Part shown: one piece after another, positions 27,063 to 36,587 of the stretch
Position numbering within the stretch: the stretch's first letter is position 1
Layout of the letters: each line of letters opens with the position of its first letter
NCBI RefSeq assembly: GCF_014266025.1
Contig: NZ_JACMYC010000006.1
Span: forward strand, 186,001-250,000
DNA from: Nocardioides deserti
Lineage (GTDB): Bacteria > Actinomycetota > Actinomycetes > Propionibacteriales > Nocardioidaceae
DNA length: 64,000 bases
Direction: 5' to 3'
Program-made: the position numbers and the translations under genes
Notes under the pieces: generated by a model
What the model was told of the DNA's origin: nothing
Seen by the model: the letters and a program-made list of their open reading frames with translations, nothing else
Databases searched by the model: none

Positions 27063-27092
27063 TTAACGCGACTCCCGTCCCCGGTCTAGGTT
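27063..27092 (+). promoter_or_regulatory. Promoter of a leaderless gltA transcript
   Basis: TTAACG (27063-27068), an 18-bp spacer and TAGGTT (27087-27092). The gltA GTG begins seven bases further on, where transcription should start, so the mRNA is probably leaderless. Confidence 0.6.
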
Positions 27093-27098
27093 GGTGAC

Positions 27099-28388
<1,290 letters not shown>

Positions 28389-28407
28389 CGCAGGACCCGG
28401 ACCCGAT

Positions 28408-28441
28408 CACGACCCCGGACGGCTCGCCGTCCGGGGTCGTG
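28408..28441 (+). terminator. Hairpin after gltA
   Basis: A perfect 15-bp stem, CACGACCCCGGACGG (28408-28422) and CCGTCCGGGGTCGTG (28427-28441), with a CTCG loop, 20 bp past the gltA stop. It probably terminates or stabilises the gltA transcript. It overlaps the likely start of the following HAD gene. Confidence 0.75.
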
Positions 28442-29074
28442 CGCGTCCGGGGCCCGATCCAGGGCGCGGTCCGGGGTGTGGTGTGGGACTTCGGGAACGT
28501 CCTCATCGACTGGGACCCACTGGCCGCGATCGCGGCGGGGGTCGGCGAGGACGAGGCGCGCCGGTTCCTGACCGCGCCCGACTTCGACTTCCTGGCGTGG
28601 AACCACGGGCCCGACTCCGGTGGGACGTGGGAGGACGCCGAGGCGGAGGTACGCCGCACGCACCCGCACTGGCTGGAGCACGCGTTGGCGTACCGCGCGA
28701 ACTTCGCCGCCTCCCTCCTCGGCGAGGTGCCCGGCACCGCCGACCTCGTCCGTGGGCTGCGCGCCGCCGGCGTGCCGCAGTGGGGGCTGACCAACTGGTC
28801 CGACGAGCTCTACCCGCACGCGCCCGAGCGCTTCGAGGTCGTCGCCCTCCTCGACGGCGTGGTCGTCTCCGGCACCGAGCGGGTCGCCAAGCCCGACCGG
28901 CGCGCCTACGAGCTCGTCGCGGAGCGGATGGGCCTGCCGCTGGACTCGCTGGCCTTCGTCGACGACCGGGCCGCCAACATCGAGGCCGCCGACGCGCTCG
29001 GCATGGCCGGCGTCCTCTTCACCGGTGCCGACGACACCCGGCTGCGTCTCCGGTCGCTCGGCCTGACCGTCTGA
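28439..29074 (+). CDS. HAD-superfamily hydrolase (subfamily IA)
   Basis: Haloacid-dehalogenase-like phosphatase of about 211 residues. Motif I is WDFGNVLIDW, with a nucleophilic Asp; motif II is LTNWS, motif III KPDRRAY, and motif IV FVDDRAANIEAA. It resembles sugar- or nucleotide-phosphatases of the YihX group; the substrate is unknown. The start is uncertain: the frame is open from a GTG at 28379 inside gltA, but that would place the gltA terminator hairpin inside the coding sequence, so the GTG at 28439 is preferred. Confidence 0.85.
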   Translation: MRVRGPIQGAVRGVVWDFGNVLIDWDPLAAIAAGVGEDEARRFLTAPDFDFLAWNHGPDSGGTWEDAEAEVRRTHPHWLEHALAYRANFAASLLGEVPGTADLVRGLRAAGVPQWGLTNWSDELYPHAPERFEVVALLDGVVVSGTERVAKPDRRAYELVAERMGLPLDSLAFVDDRAANIEAADALGMAGVLFTGADDTRLRLRSLGLTV

Positions 29075-29083
29075 CCCGACCGC

Positions 29084-29150
29084 GGGGTAGTAACGGGCAG
29101 AAACGTCCGTCGCCGGGGTAGTCACGGACGTTTCCGACCGTTACTACCCC
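29084..29150. repeat. 67-nt nested palindrome
   Basis: Outer arms GGGGTAGTAACGG (29084-29096) and CCGTTACTACCCC (29138-29150), a 3-nt symmetric internal loop, and inner arms GAAACGTCCGT (29100-29110) and ACGGACGTTTC (29124-29134) are all perfectly paired. The 13-nt apical loop contains a third GGGGTAGT. It lies 10 bp past the HAD stop and is richer in A/T than its surroundings. It could be a terminator or a repetitive element. Confidence 0.85.
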
Positions 29151-29243
29151 GACGACGGGCGTCAGGCGCCGCCTACCGCACCCGGACCGTACGTCGCCGG
29201 CCACCGCGGTGGCCAGCAACCCCTGCATGCGTGCGCCCATGGC

Positions 29244-29318
29244 GACACCACTCCCCCGCTGCCCCTGCTGGTCGTGCCCAGTCCTCGCGGGCACCGTGGC
29301 AGCGGGTGGAGTGGTGTC
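29244..29318. terminator. Long hairpin between convergent genes
   Basis: GACACCACTCCCCCGCTGCC (29244-29263) pairs with GGCAGCGGGTGGAGTGGTGTC (29298-29318) with a single bulge. Within the loop GTGCCC/GGGCAC forms a further stem. It may terminate the acyl-CoA synthetase transcript arriving from the right, or be a separate element. Confidence 0.6.
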
Positions 29319-29396
29319 GGGGTGCTTGTGGGGCGACTGTTACCGGCCTGTGGGCGCCGCGGTCCGCGCACGTTCCCCACCGGACCGGTCCGGAGG

Positions 29397-31010
29397 TCAG
29401 TTCACACCGCGCGCGCGTCCCTCCCAGTACGGCGCCCGCAGCGTGCGCTTGAGGATCTTGCCCGTCGGGTTGCGCGGGAGCGCCTCGAGGACGTCGACGC
29501 TGCGGGGGCACTTGTAGTGCGCGAGGTGCTCGCGGCAGTAGGCGATGATCTCCTCCTCGGTCGCCGACGCGTCCGGCTTCAACGCCACGACCGCCTTGAC
29601 CGACTCGCCCCAGGTGTCGTCGGGGACGCCGATGATCGCGACCTCCATGACCGCCGGGTGCTCGGCCAGGACCCGCTCGACCTCGGGGCTGTAGATGTTC
29701 TCGCCGCCGCTGATGATCATGTCCTTGAGCCGGTCCTCGACGAAGAGGTAGCCGTCCTCGTCGAGCTTGCCCATGTCCCCGGTGCGGAACCACCCGTCCT
29801 CGACGATCACCTCCGCGGTCGCCTCCGGCTTGTTGAGGAACCCCTTCATCAGCTGCGGGGTGCGCAGCCAGATCTCGCCGTGCGTGCCGACCGGGAGGTC
29901 CTCGAGCGTGGCGGGGTCGACGATCCGGATCTCGACGCCGGGCACCGCCTTGCCCGCCGAGACCAGGCGCTCCGGGCGGCCGGACGACTCCGCGGTGCGG
30001 TGGTCCTCCGGCATCAGGTGGGTGGCGACGCCGGCGACCTCGGTGAGGCCGTAGACCTGCATGAAGTCGGTGTCCGGCCAGGCCTGCATCGCGGCGCGCA
30101 GCAGCGGCGGCGGCATCGGCGCGGCGCCGTAGGTGTAGGTCTTCAGCGCTCCGAACAGCTTGACCGCGTCCTCGCCGGACTGCAGCACCTGCGCGAGCAC
30201 CGCGGGCACCAGGAAGGTCCGGTTGGCGCCGGCGAGGATCGCGCCGGCCAGCGACATCCCGTCGGGATCGCGGGTCATCACGCTGGGGATGCCGTCGTGG
30301 ATGCCGAACAGGACGTACGACGAGCCGCCGACGTGGAAGAGCGGCATCGCGACCATCGACTTGTCGCCGGGCTCGAAGCCCCAGCCGTCGTGGGCGTTGA
30401 TCGTGTGGCTGACCATGTTGCGGTGGGTGAGCATGACGCCCTTGGGCCGGCCCGTCGTGCCGGAGGAGTACATCACCAGGCACACGTCGTCCGGCTCCAC
30501 CTCGGGCCGCCGGTCGACGGGCGTCGCGCCGGCGAGCAGCGCCTCCCACGCGTCGCCGTCCGTGCCCTCGGGCGTCACTTCGACGACGTGCTCCACCTGC
30601 GGCAGCCGGTCGCGGATCGCCTCGACCGTGGCCACCAGCTCGCTGCCCACGACCAGGACCTTCGCGCCGGAGTCGTTGACGGCGTACTCGACCTCGTCGC
30701 CGGAGGAGCGCCAGTTGACGATCGCGTTCGCGGCGCCGAGCGAGCCGGCCGCCAGCGACAGCTCCACGCAGGCCGGGTGGTTCTTGTCGAGGAACGCCAC
30801 GACGTCCCCGCGCCCCACGCCGAGCCCCTGCAGGGCGCCGGCCGCACGGCGTACCCGCTCGTCCCACTGCGCCCAGGTCCAGGTGCGGCCGAGGTAGGTC
30901 ATCGCCTCGGCGTCGGGCGTGGTGTGGGCCCAGTGGGCGAGGCGGTCGTCGACGAAGACCGGGTCGGGGGCCGTGCTGTCGAGGCCGGTCGGAGGTGCGG
31001 TGGCAGTCAT
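29397..31010 (-). CDS. Long-chain acyl-CoA synthetase / AMP-dependent ligase
   Basis: 537-residue ANL-superfamily ligase that activates a carboxylic acid (probably a fatty acid) via an acyl-adenylate and joins it to CoA. Visible motifs are the P-loop-like YSSGTTGRPKGVM (about 180-192), the AMP motif YGLTEVAG, the hinge WFRTGDMGKLDEDGY and the C-terminal lysine region NPTGKILKRTLR. The ATG at 31010 was chosen from family length. Divergent from the HtrA-like protease. The acyl-CoA dehydrogenase at 37581 may use products of the same pathway, but nothing links them directly. Confidence 0.93.
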   Translation of the reverse strand: MTATAPPTGLDSTAPDPVFVDDRLAHWAHTTPDAEAMTYLGRTWTWAQWDERVRRAAGALQGLGVGRGDVVAFLDKNHPACVELSLAAGSLGAANAIVNWRSSGDEVEYAVNDSGAKVLVVGSELVATVEAIRDRLPQVEHVVEVTPEGTDGDAWEALLAGATPVDRRPEVEPDDVCLVMYSSGTTGRPKGVMLTHRNMVSHTINAHDGWGFEPGDKSMVAMPLFHVGGSSYVLFGIHDGIPSVMTRDPDGMSLAGAILAGANRTFLVPAVLAQVLQSGEDAVKLFGALKTYTYGAAPMPPPLLRAAMQAWPDTDFMQVYGLTEVAGVATHLMPEDHRTAESSGRPERLVSAGKAVPGVEIRIVDPATLEDLPVGTHGEIWLRTPQLMKGFLNKPEATAEVIVEDGWFRTGDMGKLDEDGYLFVEDRLKDMIISGGENIYSPEVERVLAEHPAVMEVAIIGVPDDTWGESVKAVVALKPDASATEEEIIAYCREHLAHYKCPRSVDVLEALPRNPTGKILKRTLRAPYWEGRARGVN

Positions 31011-31111
31011 GGCGCGATTGTGGTCCACATCACAGGCGCCGTCGACCCCTTCTGCCCAAGCGACCAGCCGCGTCTCAGGATCGTCACAGGCACCCTGGGC
31101 ACCGTGGAGCC

Positions 31112-32434
31112 ATGATCGAGAACGACCGCCCTTCGCACGACCCGCAGGACACCGCCCCGCTGCACGCCTACCCGGCCGGCCCTCCGCCGTCGGGTCCGCC
31201 GGCCGGCTGGGGCACTGCTCCGGGGTCGCCGTCGCCGCAGCCCGCCGCGAGCGACCGCGCGCGTGGACGCAAGGGCTTCGCGGCCGCGGTCCTCGCCGGT
31301 GCGCTGGTCGTCGGCGGCGGTGCGGGCGTCGGCGGCGCCGCGCTGTGGTCGGCGTACGACGACGACGGCACGGCGGGCGGCAGCGGCGCGGTCGCGGCGT
31401 CCCCCGTCGTGAGCACCTCCGACGACCCGGCACCCGAGGGCTCGGTCGAGCAGGTCGCGGCAGCGGTCCTGCCCTCGGTCGTGCAGATCGAGGTCCGCGG
31501 CACGCAGGAGGCGGGATCGAGCTCGGGCATCGTGCTGAGCTCCGACGGGCTGGTGCTGACCAACAACCACGTCATCGAGCTCGCGGCCGACGGCGGCGAG
31601 ATCGCCGTGGCGTTCAGCGACGGCAGCCGCGCGAGCGCCGAGATCCTCGGCCGTGACCCGCTCACCGACACCGCGGTCATCCAGGCCCAGGACGTCGAGG
31701 ACCTCACGCCCGCCACCATCGGCGACTCCGGCGCGCTCGACGTCGGCGAGCAGGTCGTGGCGATCGGCTCGCCGTTCGGCCTGGAGTCCACCGTGACCAG
31801 CGGGATCGTCAGCGCGCTCGACCGGCCGGTCAACGTCGGCACCGACGACGAGCAGAACTCCACGACGTACCCCGCGATCCAGACCGACGCCGCGATCAAC
31901 CCCGGCAACTCCGGCGGGCCGCTGGTCAACATGGCCGGCCAGGTCATCGGCATCAACTCCTCCATCCGCACCTCCTCCACCGGGCTCGGCGGCGAGGGCG
32001 GCTCGATCGGCCTCGGCTTCGCGATCCCGATGGCGCCGGTGCTGCCGATCGTCGACCAGATGAAGATGGGCGAGGAGCCCACGCACGCGCGGCTCGGCAT
32101 CTCCGTCAGCGACCCCGGCGCCCGCGGCTCGGTGCAGCTGCCCGAGGGCCCCGGCGGCTTCCCCGGCCAGGAGCCGGAGGAGGAGGCGCCGACCGCGGAC
32201 GTCATGGGCGCCCAGGTGCAGGAGGTCGGCGAGGGCTCGACCGCGGGCGAGGCGGGGATCGAGGTCGGCGACGTGATCACCGGCGTCGACGACCGCACGA
32301 TCACCAGCGCCGACTCGCTGGTCGCCACCATCCGCTCCTACCGGCCCGGCGACGAGGTCACGGTGACCTTCGTCCGCGACGGCGAGGAGCAGACGGTCGA
32401 CCTCGAGCTCGACTCCGACGCCACCGACGACTGA
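31112..32434 (+). CDS. HtrA/DegP-like serine protease with PDZ domain
   Basis: 440 residues. A cytosolic Pro-rich N-terminus (1-50) is followed by one membrane helix (about 55-80), a trypsin-like protease domain and a C-terminal PDZ domain (about 330-435). The catalytic triad is His153 (TNNHVIE), Asp186 (DPLTDTAV) and Ser267 (GNSGGP). The topology puts the protease outside the membrane, where such enzymes remove misfolded proteins. The protease-PDZ linker is unusually rich in Glu/Pro/Gly (EGPGGFPGQEPEEEAPT). Monocistronic. Confidence 0.93.
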   Translation: MIENDRPSHDPQDTAPLHAYPAGPPPSGPPAGWGTAPGSPSPQPAASDRARGRKGFAAAVLAGALVVGGGAGVGGAALWSAYDDDGTAGGSGAVAASPVVSTSDDPAPEGSVEQVAAAVLPSVVQIEVRGTQEAGSSSGIVLSSDGLVLTNNHVIELAADGGEIAVAFSDGSRASAEILGRDPLTDTAVIQAQDVEDLTPATIGDSGALDVGEQVVAIGSPFGLESTVTSGIVSALDRPVNVGTDDEQNSTTYPAIQTDAAINPGNSGGPLVNMAGQVIGINSSIRTSSTGLGGEGGSIGLGFAIPMAPVLPIVDQMKMGEEPTHARLGISVSDPGARGSVQLPEGPGGFPGQEPEEEAPTADVMGAQVQEVGEGSTAGEAGIEVGDVITGVDDRTITSADSLVATIRSYRPGDEVTVTFVRDGEEQTVDLELDSDATDD

Positions 32435-32465
32435 CCCGCCCAGTGGCCCGACGGGTGAACCGGCC

Positions 32466-33515
32466 TCAGAGGATCTTCTGCAGCTCGGCGAGCCGGGCCA
32501 CCGGGCGGAAGCCGAGCAGCTCGTTGACACCGATCATGTGGTCGTTGACCTCGGCGTTGTAGGTCGTCACCCGCGTGATGTCGGGGCGCTGCGCCTGCAG
32601 CAGCCGCAGGTTGGCGACCTTGACCGCGAGGCCGAGCCGGTGGCCGCGGTGGGCGCGCCGCACGAGCGTGCCCCACTGGTAGGCCCGGCCCGGCTCGTGC
32701 ACGGTCGTCGCCAGGTCGGTGTAGGCGACCACGGCGCCGTCGGCGTCGAGGGCGGCGGTGTTGTACGTCGTGCGGCCCTGGCGCGCGACGACCCGCTCGC
32801 GCTCGCGCACCCCGTCGGGGTCGGGCAGCTCCGGCTCGAGCGCGAGGTCACCGACGGGCGCCTCGGTCATCAGCGACGCGGTCACCTCCGCCCACCCGGC
32901 GAGCAGCTCGTCGGGGACCGGCCCCACCCACGACCGGAGCGTGTACGCCGTGCCGTGCGGCGCCGCCTCGGCGGCCAGCCGGTCGAGCCGCTCCTCGGCC
33001 ACCGGCAGCCGCAGCTCACGCTGGACGTCGCCCAGCCCGAGCGTGAACCCGCGGGCGCGGGCGAACTCCGGGCCCGGCTCGCCCGCGCCGGCCGGCCCGG
33101 CGGCGTACGTGTGGTGCGCCTCGGTGAGCAGGATCGAGCGGCCGCGCTCGCGGGCGACCCGCTCGAGGTGCTGGAGCATCGCGGTGCCGTGCCCGCGGCG
33201 GCGGTGCCCGGGCAGCACGTGCACCTCCACGTCGGCCCGCTCGAGGTTGTCGCGCAGCGGGGTCTCCATCCAGCCCGCCGCGACCACCGGCGCTCCGGGG
33301 CCGTCCCCGAGCACCCCGGCCCAGGCCGCGCCCCAGGTGTCGGAGGTCGGCTCCTGCAGCAGGACGCGGGCCTCCTCGAGCTGCCAGGGCGCCGCGGTGT
33401 CCTCGTAGCCGAACACGGCCGCAGCGACGTACACCGCGTGCCAGGCCTCGAGGGCGGCGTCGTCGAACGGATCGACCGGGACGATCCGCAGGCGCCCGCT
33501 CCCGTGCTCGGTCAT
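32466..33515 (-). CDS. Tandem-GNAT acetyltransferase
   Basis: 349 residues with two GNAT domains. The first has VHVLPGHRRRGHGTAML (about 105-121); the second has LVRRAHRGHRLGLAVKVAN, then TYNAEVNDHMIGVNELLGFRP. Same architecture as the protein at 23402-24412, and the C-terminal halves are clearly alike, so they are probably paralogues. The substrate is unknown. Its ATG overlaps the stop of the upstream ABC-F gene (ATGA), implying co-translation. Confidence 0.85.
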   Translation of the reverse strand: MTEHGSGRLRIVPVDPFDDAALEAWHAVYVAAAVFGYEDTAAPWQLEEARVLLQEPTSDTWGAAWAGVLGDGPGAPVVAAGWMETPLRDNLERADVEVHVLPGHRRRGHGTAMLQHLERVARERGRSILLTEAHHTYAAGPAGAGEPGPEFARARGFTLGLGDVQRELRLPVAEERLDRLAAEAAPHGTAYTLRSWVGPVPDELLAGWAEVTASLMTEAPVGDLALEPELPDPDGVRERERVVARQGRTTYNTAALDADGAVVAYTDLATTVHEPGRAYQWGTLVRRAHRGHRLGLAVKVANLRLLQAQRPDITRVTTYNAEVNDHMIGVNELLGFRPVARLAELQKIL

Positions 33516-35209
33516 CGCGCCCGCGCCACCCGTCCCTCGTCCCAGACGGGGCCCGCGGACTCGTAGACCTCGCCGTCGGCGCCGTAGACGAGGAACCGGT
33601 CGAAGCCGCGGGCGAACCACCGGTCGTGGGTCACCGCGAGCACCGTCCCCTCGAAGGCGGCCAGCCCCTCCTCGAGCGCCTCGGCGCTCTGCACGTCGAG
33701 GTTGTCGGTCGGCTCGTCGAGCAGCAGCAGGGTGGCGCCGGACAGCTCCAGCAGCAGGATCTGGAAGCGCGCCTGCTGCCCCCCGCTGAGCGACTCGAAG
33801 GTCTGCTCGCCCGACGCGCTGAGCTCGTAGCGGTCCAGCACCCGCGCGGCCTGCTCGCGCCCCATGCCCTGGCGACCACCCGGGTGGCCGTCGCCGCGGT
33901 GCAGGATCTCCAGCAGCGTGCGGCCGACCAGCTCGGGGTGCTCGTGGGTCTGCACGAACCAGCCCGGCCGCACCCTGGCGCCGAGCTTGGCCCGGCCGGT
34001 GTGCGCGACGGGGCGGACCTCGACCTCCCCCACGGGTCGGTGCTCCACGTCCGGGTCGCTGCCACCGGCGGCGAGCAGCCGCAGGAAGTGGGACTTGCCG
34101 GAGCCGTTCGAGCCGAGCACGGCCACCCGCTCGCCGTACCAGACCTCGAGGTCGAAGGGGCGCATCAGCCCGGTGAGCTCCAGCTGCTCGCAGACGACCG
34201 CGCGCTTGCCGGTGCGGCCGCCCTTGAGCCGCATCGCGACCTGCTGCTCGCGCGGCTGCTCGGTCGGCGGGCCGGCCTCCTCGAACTTCCGCAGCCGGGT
34301 CTGCGCAGCGCGGTACTGGCTCGACATCCCGTCGTTGTACTCCGCCTTGACCTTGAGCCGGAGCACGAGCGCCCTGAGCTTGGCGTGCTCCTCGTCCCAG
34401 CGCTTGCGCATCTCCTCGAAGCGCGCGAACCGGTCCGTGCGCGCCTGGTGGTACGACGCGAAGCCGCCCGCGTGCGTCCACACCGAGTTGCCGACGCCCG
34501 GGCCGCCGCTCGCCAGCTCGACGGTGACGACCCGGGTCGCGGTGTTGCTGAGCAGCTCGCGGTCGTGGCTGATCATCAGCACGGTCTTGTCCGACTCCCG
34601 GATCCGCTCCTCGAGCCAGATCTTGCCGGGCACGTCGAGGTAGTTGTCGGGCTCGTCGAGGAGCAGCACCTGGTCGGGTCCGCGCAGCAGGAACTCCAGG
34701 ACGAGCCGCTTCTGCTCACCGCCGGAGAGGGTGGTCAGCTCGCGGTACTTCGCGCGGTCGTACGGCAGCCCGAGCGCGGCCGTCGTGCACACGTCCCAGG
34801 TGACCTCGACGTCGTAGCCGCCGGCGTCGGCGTACTCCGCCAACGCCGTCGCGTAGGCCATCTGCGTCCGCTCGTCGTCGGTCTCCATCAGCGCCAGCTC
34901 GAGCCGGTCGACCTCCGCCGCGGCCCCGCGGACCCGCGGCGGGGAGACACTCAGCATCAGGTCGGCGACGCTGGTCGAGCCGTGCGCGACGTGCTGGCGC
35001 ATGACGCCGAGGCCGCCGCTGCGCGTCACGACCCCGGCGTGCGGCTGGAGCTCGCCGGTGACGATCCGCAGCAGCGTCGTCTTGCCCGCGCCGTTGGCGC
35101 CGACGAGCGCGACCTTCTGCCCCTCGCCGACGCGGAACGACACGTCGTCGAGCAGCACCCGCCCGTCCGGCAGCTCGTAGCGCACTCCGGCGACGTCCAC
35201 GTGTCCCAC
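33512..35209 (-). CDS. ABC-F family ATP-binding protein
   Basis: 565 residues with two ABC domains and no membrane segment, so it acts on ribosomes rather than as a transporter. Domain 1 has GANGAGKTT (about 38-46), LSGGEQKRLVLEF and LLLDEPDNYLD. A charged coiled linker (about 250-310, the P-site-tRNA interaction motif position) follows. Domain 2 has GSNGSGKSH, LSGGQQARFQ and LLLDEPTDNLD. Members range from translation factors to antibiotic-resistance proteins; the sequence alone does not decide which. Followed with 4-bp overlap by a tandem-GNAT gene. Confidence 0.9.
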   Translation of the reverse strand: MGHVDVAGVRYELPDGRVLLDDVSFRVGEGQKVALVGANGAGKTTLLRIVTGELQPHAGVVTRSGGLGVMRQHVAHGSTSVADLMLSVSPPRVRGAAAEVDRLELALMETDDERTQMAYATALAEYADAGGYDVEVTWDVCTTAALGLPYDRAKYRELTTLSGGEQKRLVLEFLLRGPDQVLLLDEPDNYLDVPGKIWLEERIRESDKTVLMISHDRELLSNTATRVVTVELASGGPGVGNSVWTHAGGFASYHQARTDRFARFEEMRKRWDEEHAKLRALVLRLKVKAEYNDGMSSQYRAAQTRLRKFEEAGPPTEQPREQQVAMRLKGGRTGKRAVVCEQLELTGLMRPFDLEVWYGERVAVLGSNGSGKSHFLRLLAAGGSDPDVEHRPVGEVEVRPVAHTGRAKLGARVRPGWFVQTHEHPELVGRTLLEILHRGDGHPGGRQGMGREQAARVLDRYELSASGEQTFESLSGGQQARFQILLLELSGATLLLLDEPTDNLDVQSAEALEEGLAAFEGTVLAVTHDRWFARGFDRFLVYGADGEVYESAGPVWDEGRVARAR

Positions 35210-35279
35210 GGACGGTGATTGTCCGCTGCTCCGCGCCCGAGGGCGACTCGTTTTGCCTGCGCCGGCGCGCGCCGACCCC

Positions 35280-35285
35280 TACGGT
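35280..35285 (+). promoter_or_regulatory. -10 box of secreted hydrolase gene
   Basis: TACGGT, seven bases before the GTG at 35293, consistent with a leaderless transcript. A weak TTGCCT lies upstream at 35253. Confidence 0.4.
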
Positions 35286-35292
35286 GCGGGAC

Positions 35293-36462
35293 GTGACCCG
35301 CCTCACCCGCGCGACGCGCGTCCTCGCGACCACCGCCTCGGCCGCCGCCCTCGCCCTCGGCGTGCTGTCCGGCCCCGCCCCGGCGGCTCCCGCCGGCCCC
35401 GCGCCCGCCACTGCCGACGAGGCCGCCCCGAGCCCCACGGCGTACGCGGAGGACGGGCCGTACGGCGTCGGCCAGCGCTCCATGCGGCTGCGGTCGGGTG
35501 CGCTGGTCGAGGTCTGGTACCCGACCCGTCCGGCCGACGTCGCGGGGAGGCCGGAGGGCACCTACGACATCGTCGAGTACCTCCCGCCCAACCTGTTGGG
35601 CCTCGTCCCCGCCGGCGCCACCGTCACCCACCCCAGCGGCGGCGTGCGGCGCGCACCGATCGCGCGGCGCGGCTTCCCGCTCGTGGTCTTCAGCCACGGG
35701 TTCGCCGGCTTCCGCCAGCAGTCGACGTTCCTGACCGCGGCGCTGGCGTCGTGGGGGTACGTCGTCGCGGCGCCGGACCACCGCAGCCGCACGATGACCA
35801 CCGTGCTCGGCGGCAAGGCCGGCACCACCACCGACGTGCAGGACCTGCGCGACACGATCACGCTGCTCGGCACCACGTCGCGCACGAAGAAGAGCTGGCT
35901 GCACAAGCGCGTCGACATGACCCGCGTCGGCGCGGTCGGCCACTCCGCCGGCGGCCGCGCGGTCGAGAACCTCGCCGTCGCCGATGCCCGCGTCGACACC
36001 TGGGTCGGCATGGCCGGCGCCGCGACCGGGGCGCTCGACGAGGGCGCCACCGAGGTGCCCGCCCAGCCGGGGGTGCTGCTCGTCGGCGGCGCCGACGAGA
36101 TCGTTCCCCAGGAGCGGATGGAGCAGGCGTACGTCGCCATGTCGGCGCCCAAGCGCATCGTCGTCCTCGGCGGCGCCGGCCACCTCGCGTTCAGCGACCT
36201 GTGCGAGGTCGGCGACGGCGACGCCGGCCTGCTCTCGGTCGCCGAGCTGCTCGGCGTGCCGATCCCCGCGAACCTCGTGCGGCTCGCCTCCGACGGCTGC
36301 ATCGACCCCGAGCTCGCGTCCGTCGACGCCTGGCCGGCCGTCCGGCACGTCGTCGTCGCCCAGCTGCGCTCGGTCCTCGGCCCCGACCAGACCGCCCCCG
36401 CCCTCGACGGGCTCGTCGAGGCCTGGCCCGGCGTCGTCACCGACAGCCGCAGCGCGCAGTAG
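35293..36462 (+). CDS. Secreted alpha/beta hydrolase (PAF-acetylhydrolase/dienelactone-hydrolase-like)
   Basis: 389 residues. A signal peptide is clear (RLTRATRVLATTASAAAL, then ALGVLSGPAPAAPA, cleavage near residue 35). The hydrolase core has VVFSHGFAGFRQQ (oxyanion), the nucleophile GHSAGG and a late GGAGHLAF His. The substrate is unknown; secreted members of this group act on esters or lipids. The GTG at 35293 was chosen over a start at 35215 because it gives a proper signal peptide and lies directly behind a TANNNT box. Confidence 0.85.
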   Translation: MTRLTRATRVLATTASAAALALGVLSGPAPAAPAGPAPATADEAAPSPTAYAEDGPYGVGQRSMRLRSGALVEVWYPTRPADVAGRPEGTYDIVEYLPPNLLGLVPAGATVTHPSGGVRRAPIARRGFPLVVFSHGFAGFRQQSTFLTAALASWGYVVAAPDHRSRTMTTVLGGKAGTTTDVQDLRDTITLLGTTSRTKKSWLHKRVDMTRVGAVGHSAGGRAVENLAVADARVDTWVGMAGAATGALDEGATEVPAQPGVLLVGGADEIVPQERMEQAYVAMSAPKRIVVLGGAGHLAFSDLCEVGDGDAGLLSVAELLGVPIPANLVRLASDGCIDPELASVDAWPAVRHVVVAQLRSVLGPDQTAPALDGLVEAWPGVVTDSRSAQ

Positions 36463-36551
36463 CAGGTAGCCCTCCAGCCGGGTGGGTCCGGCCGACCCAC
36501 GCCGCGCAGAGGCTGCACCCCACCTGTCGCACACGTCCCACCCGTAAGGGC

Positions 36552-36580
36552 GGGACAGCGTCGAGACCCTTCTTTAGGAT
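36552..36580 (+). promoter_or_regulatory. Promoter of PAP2 gene
   Basis: GGGACA (36552-36557), a 17-bp spacer and TAGGAT (36575-36580). The chosen GTG at 36588 is at the expected transcript start. Confidence 0.5.
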
Positions 36581-36587
36581 GAGGCGC

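Larger units (their letters stand above)
26931..27098. other. Divergent promoter region rplM / gltA
   Basis: Together with the rplM leader this makes a 333-bp region without genes. It holds the rplM promoter, then direct and inverted repeats of GATCCGGG/CCCGGGTCC type at 26992-27025, then the gltA promoter. The repeats could be operator sites, but no known regulator consensus was recognised. Confidence 0.6.
29075..29396. other. Intergenic region with two large hairpins
   Basis: 322 bp between the convergent HAD and acyl-CoA synthetase genes. No credible coding frame. It carries the 67-nt palindrome at 29084-29150 and the long hairpin at 29244-29318, listed separately. Confidence 0.75.

Noticed and set aside
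26808-27089. A 93-codon plus-strand frame in the rplM-gltA intergenic region
   Set aside because: It overlaps the rplM leader and promoter, has Arg/Pro/Gly composition, and has no ribosome site.
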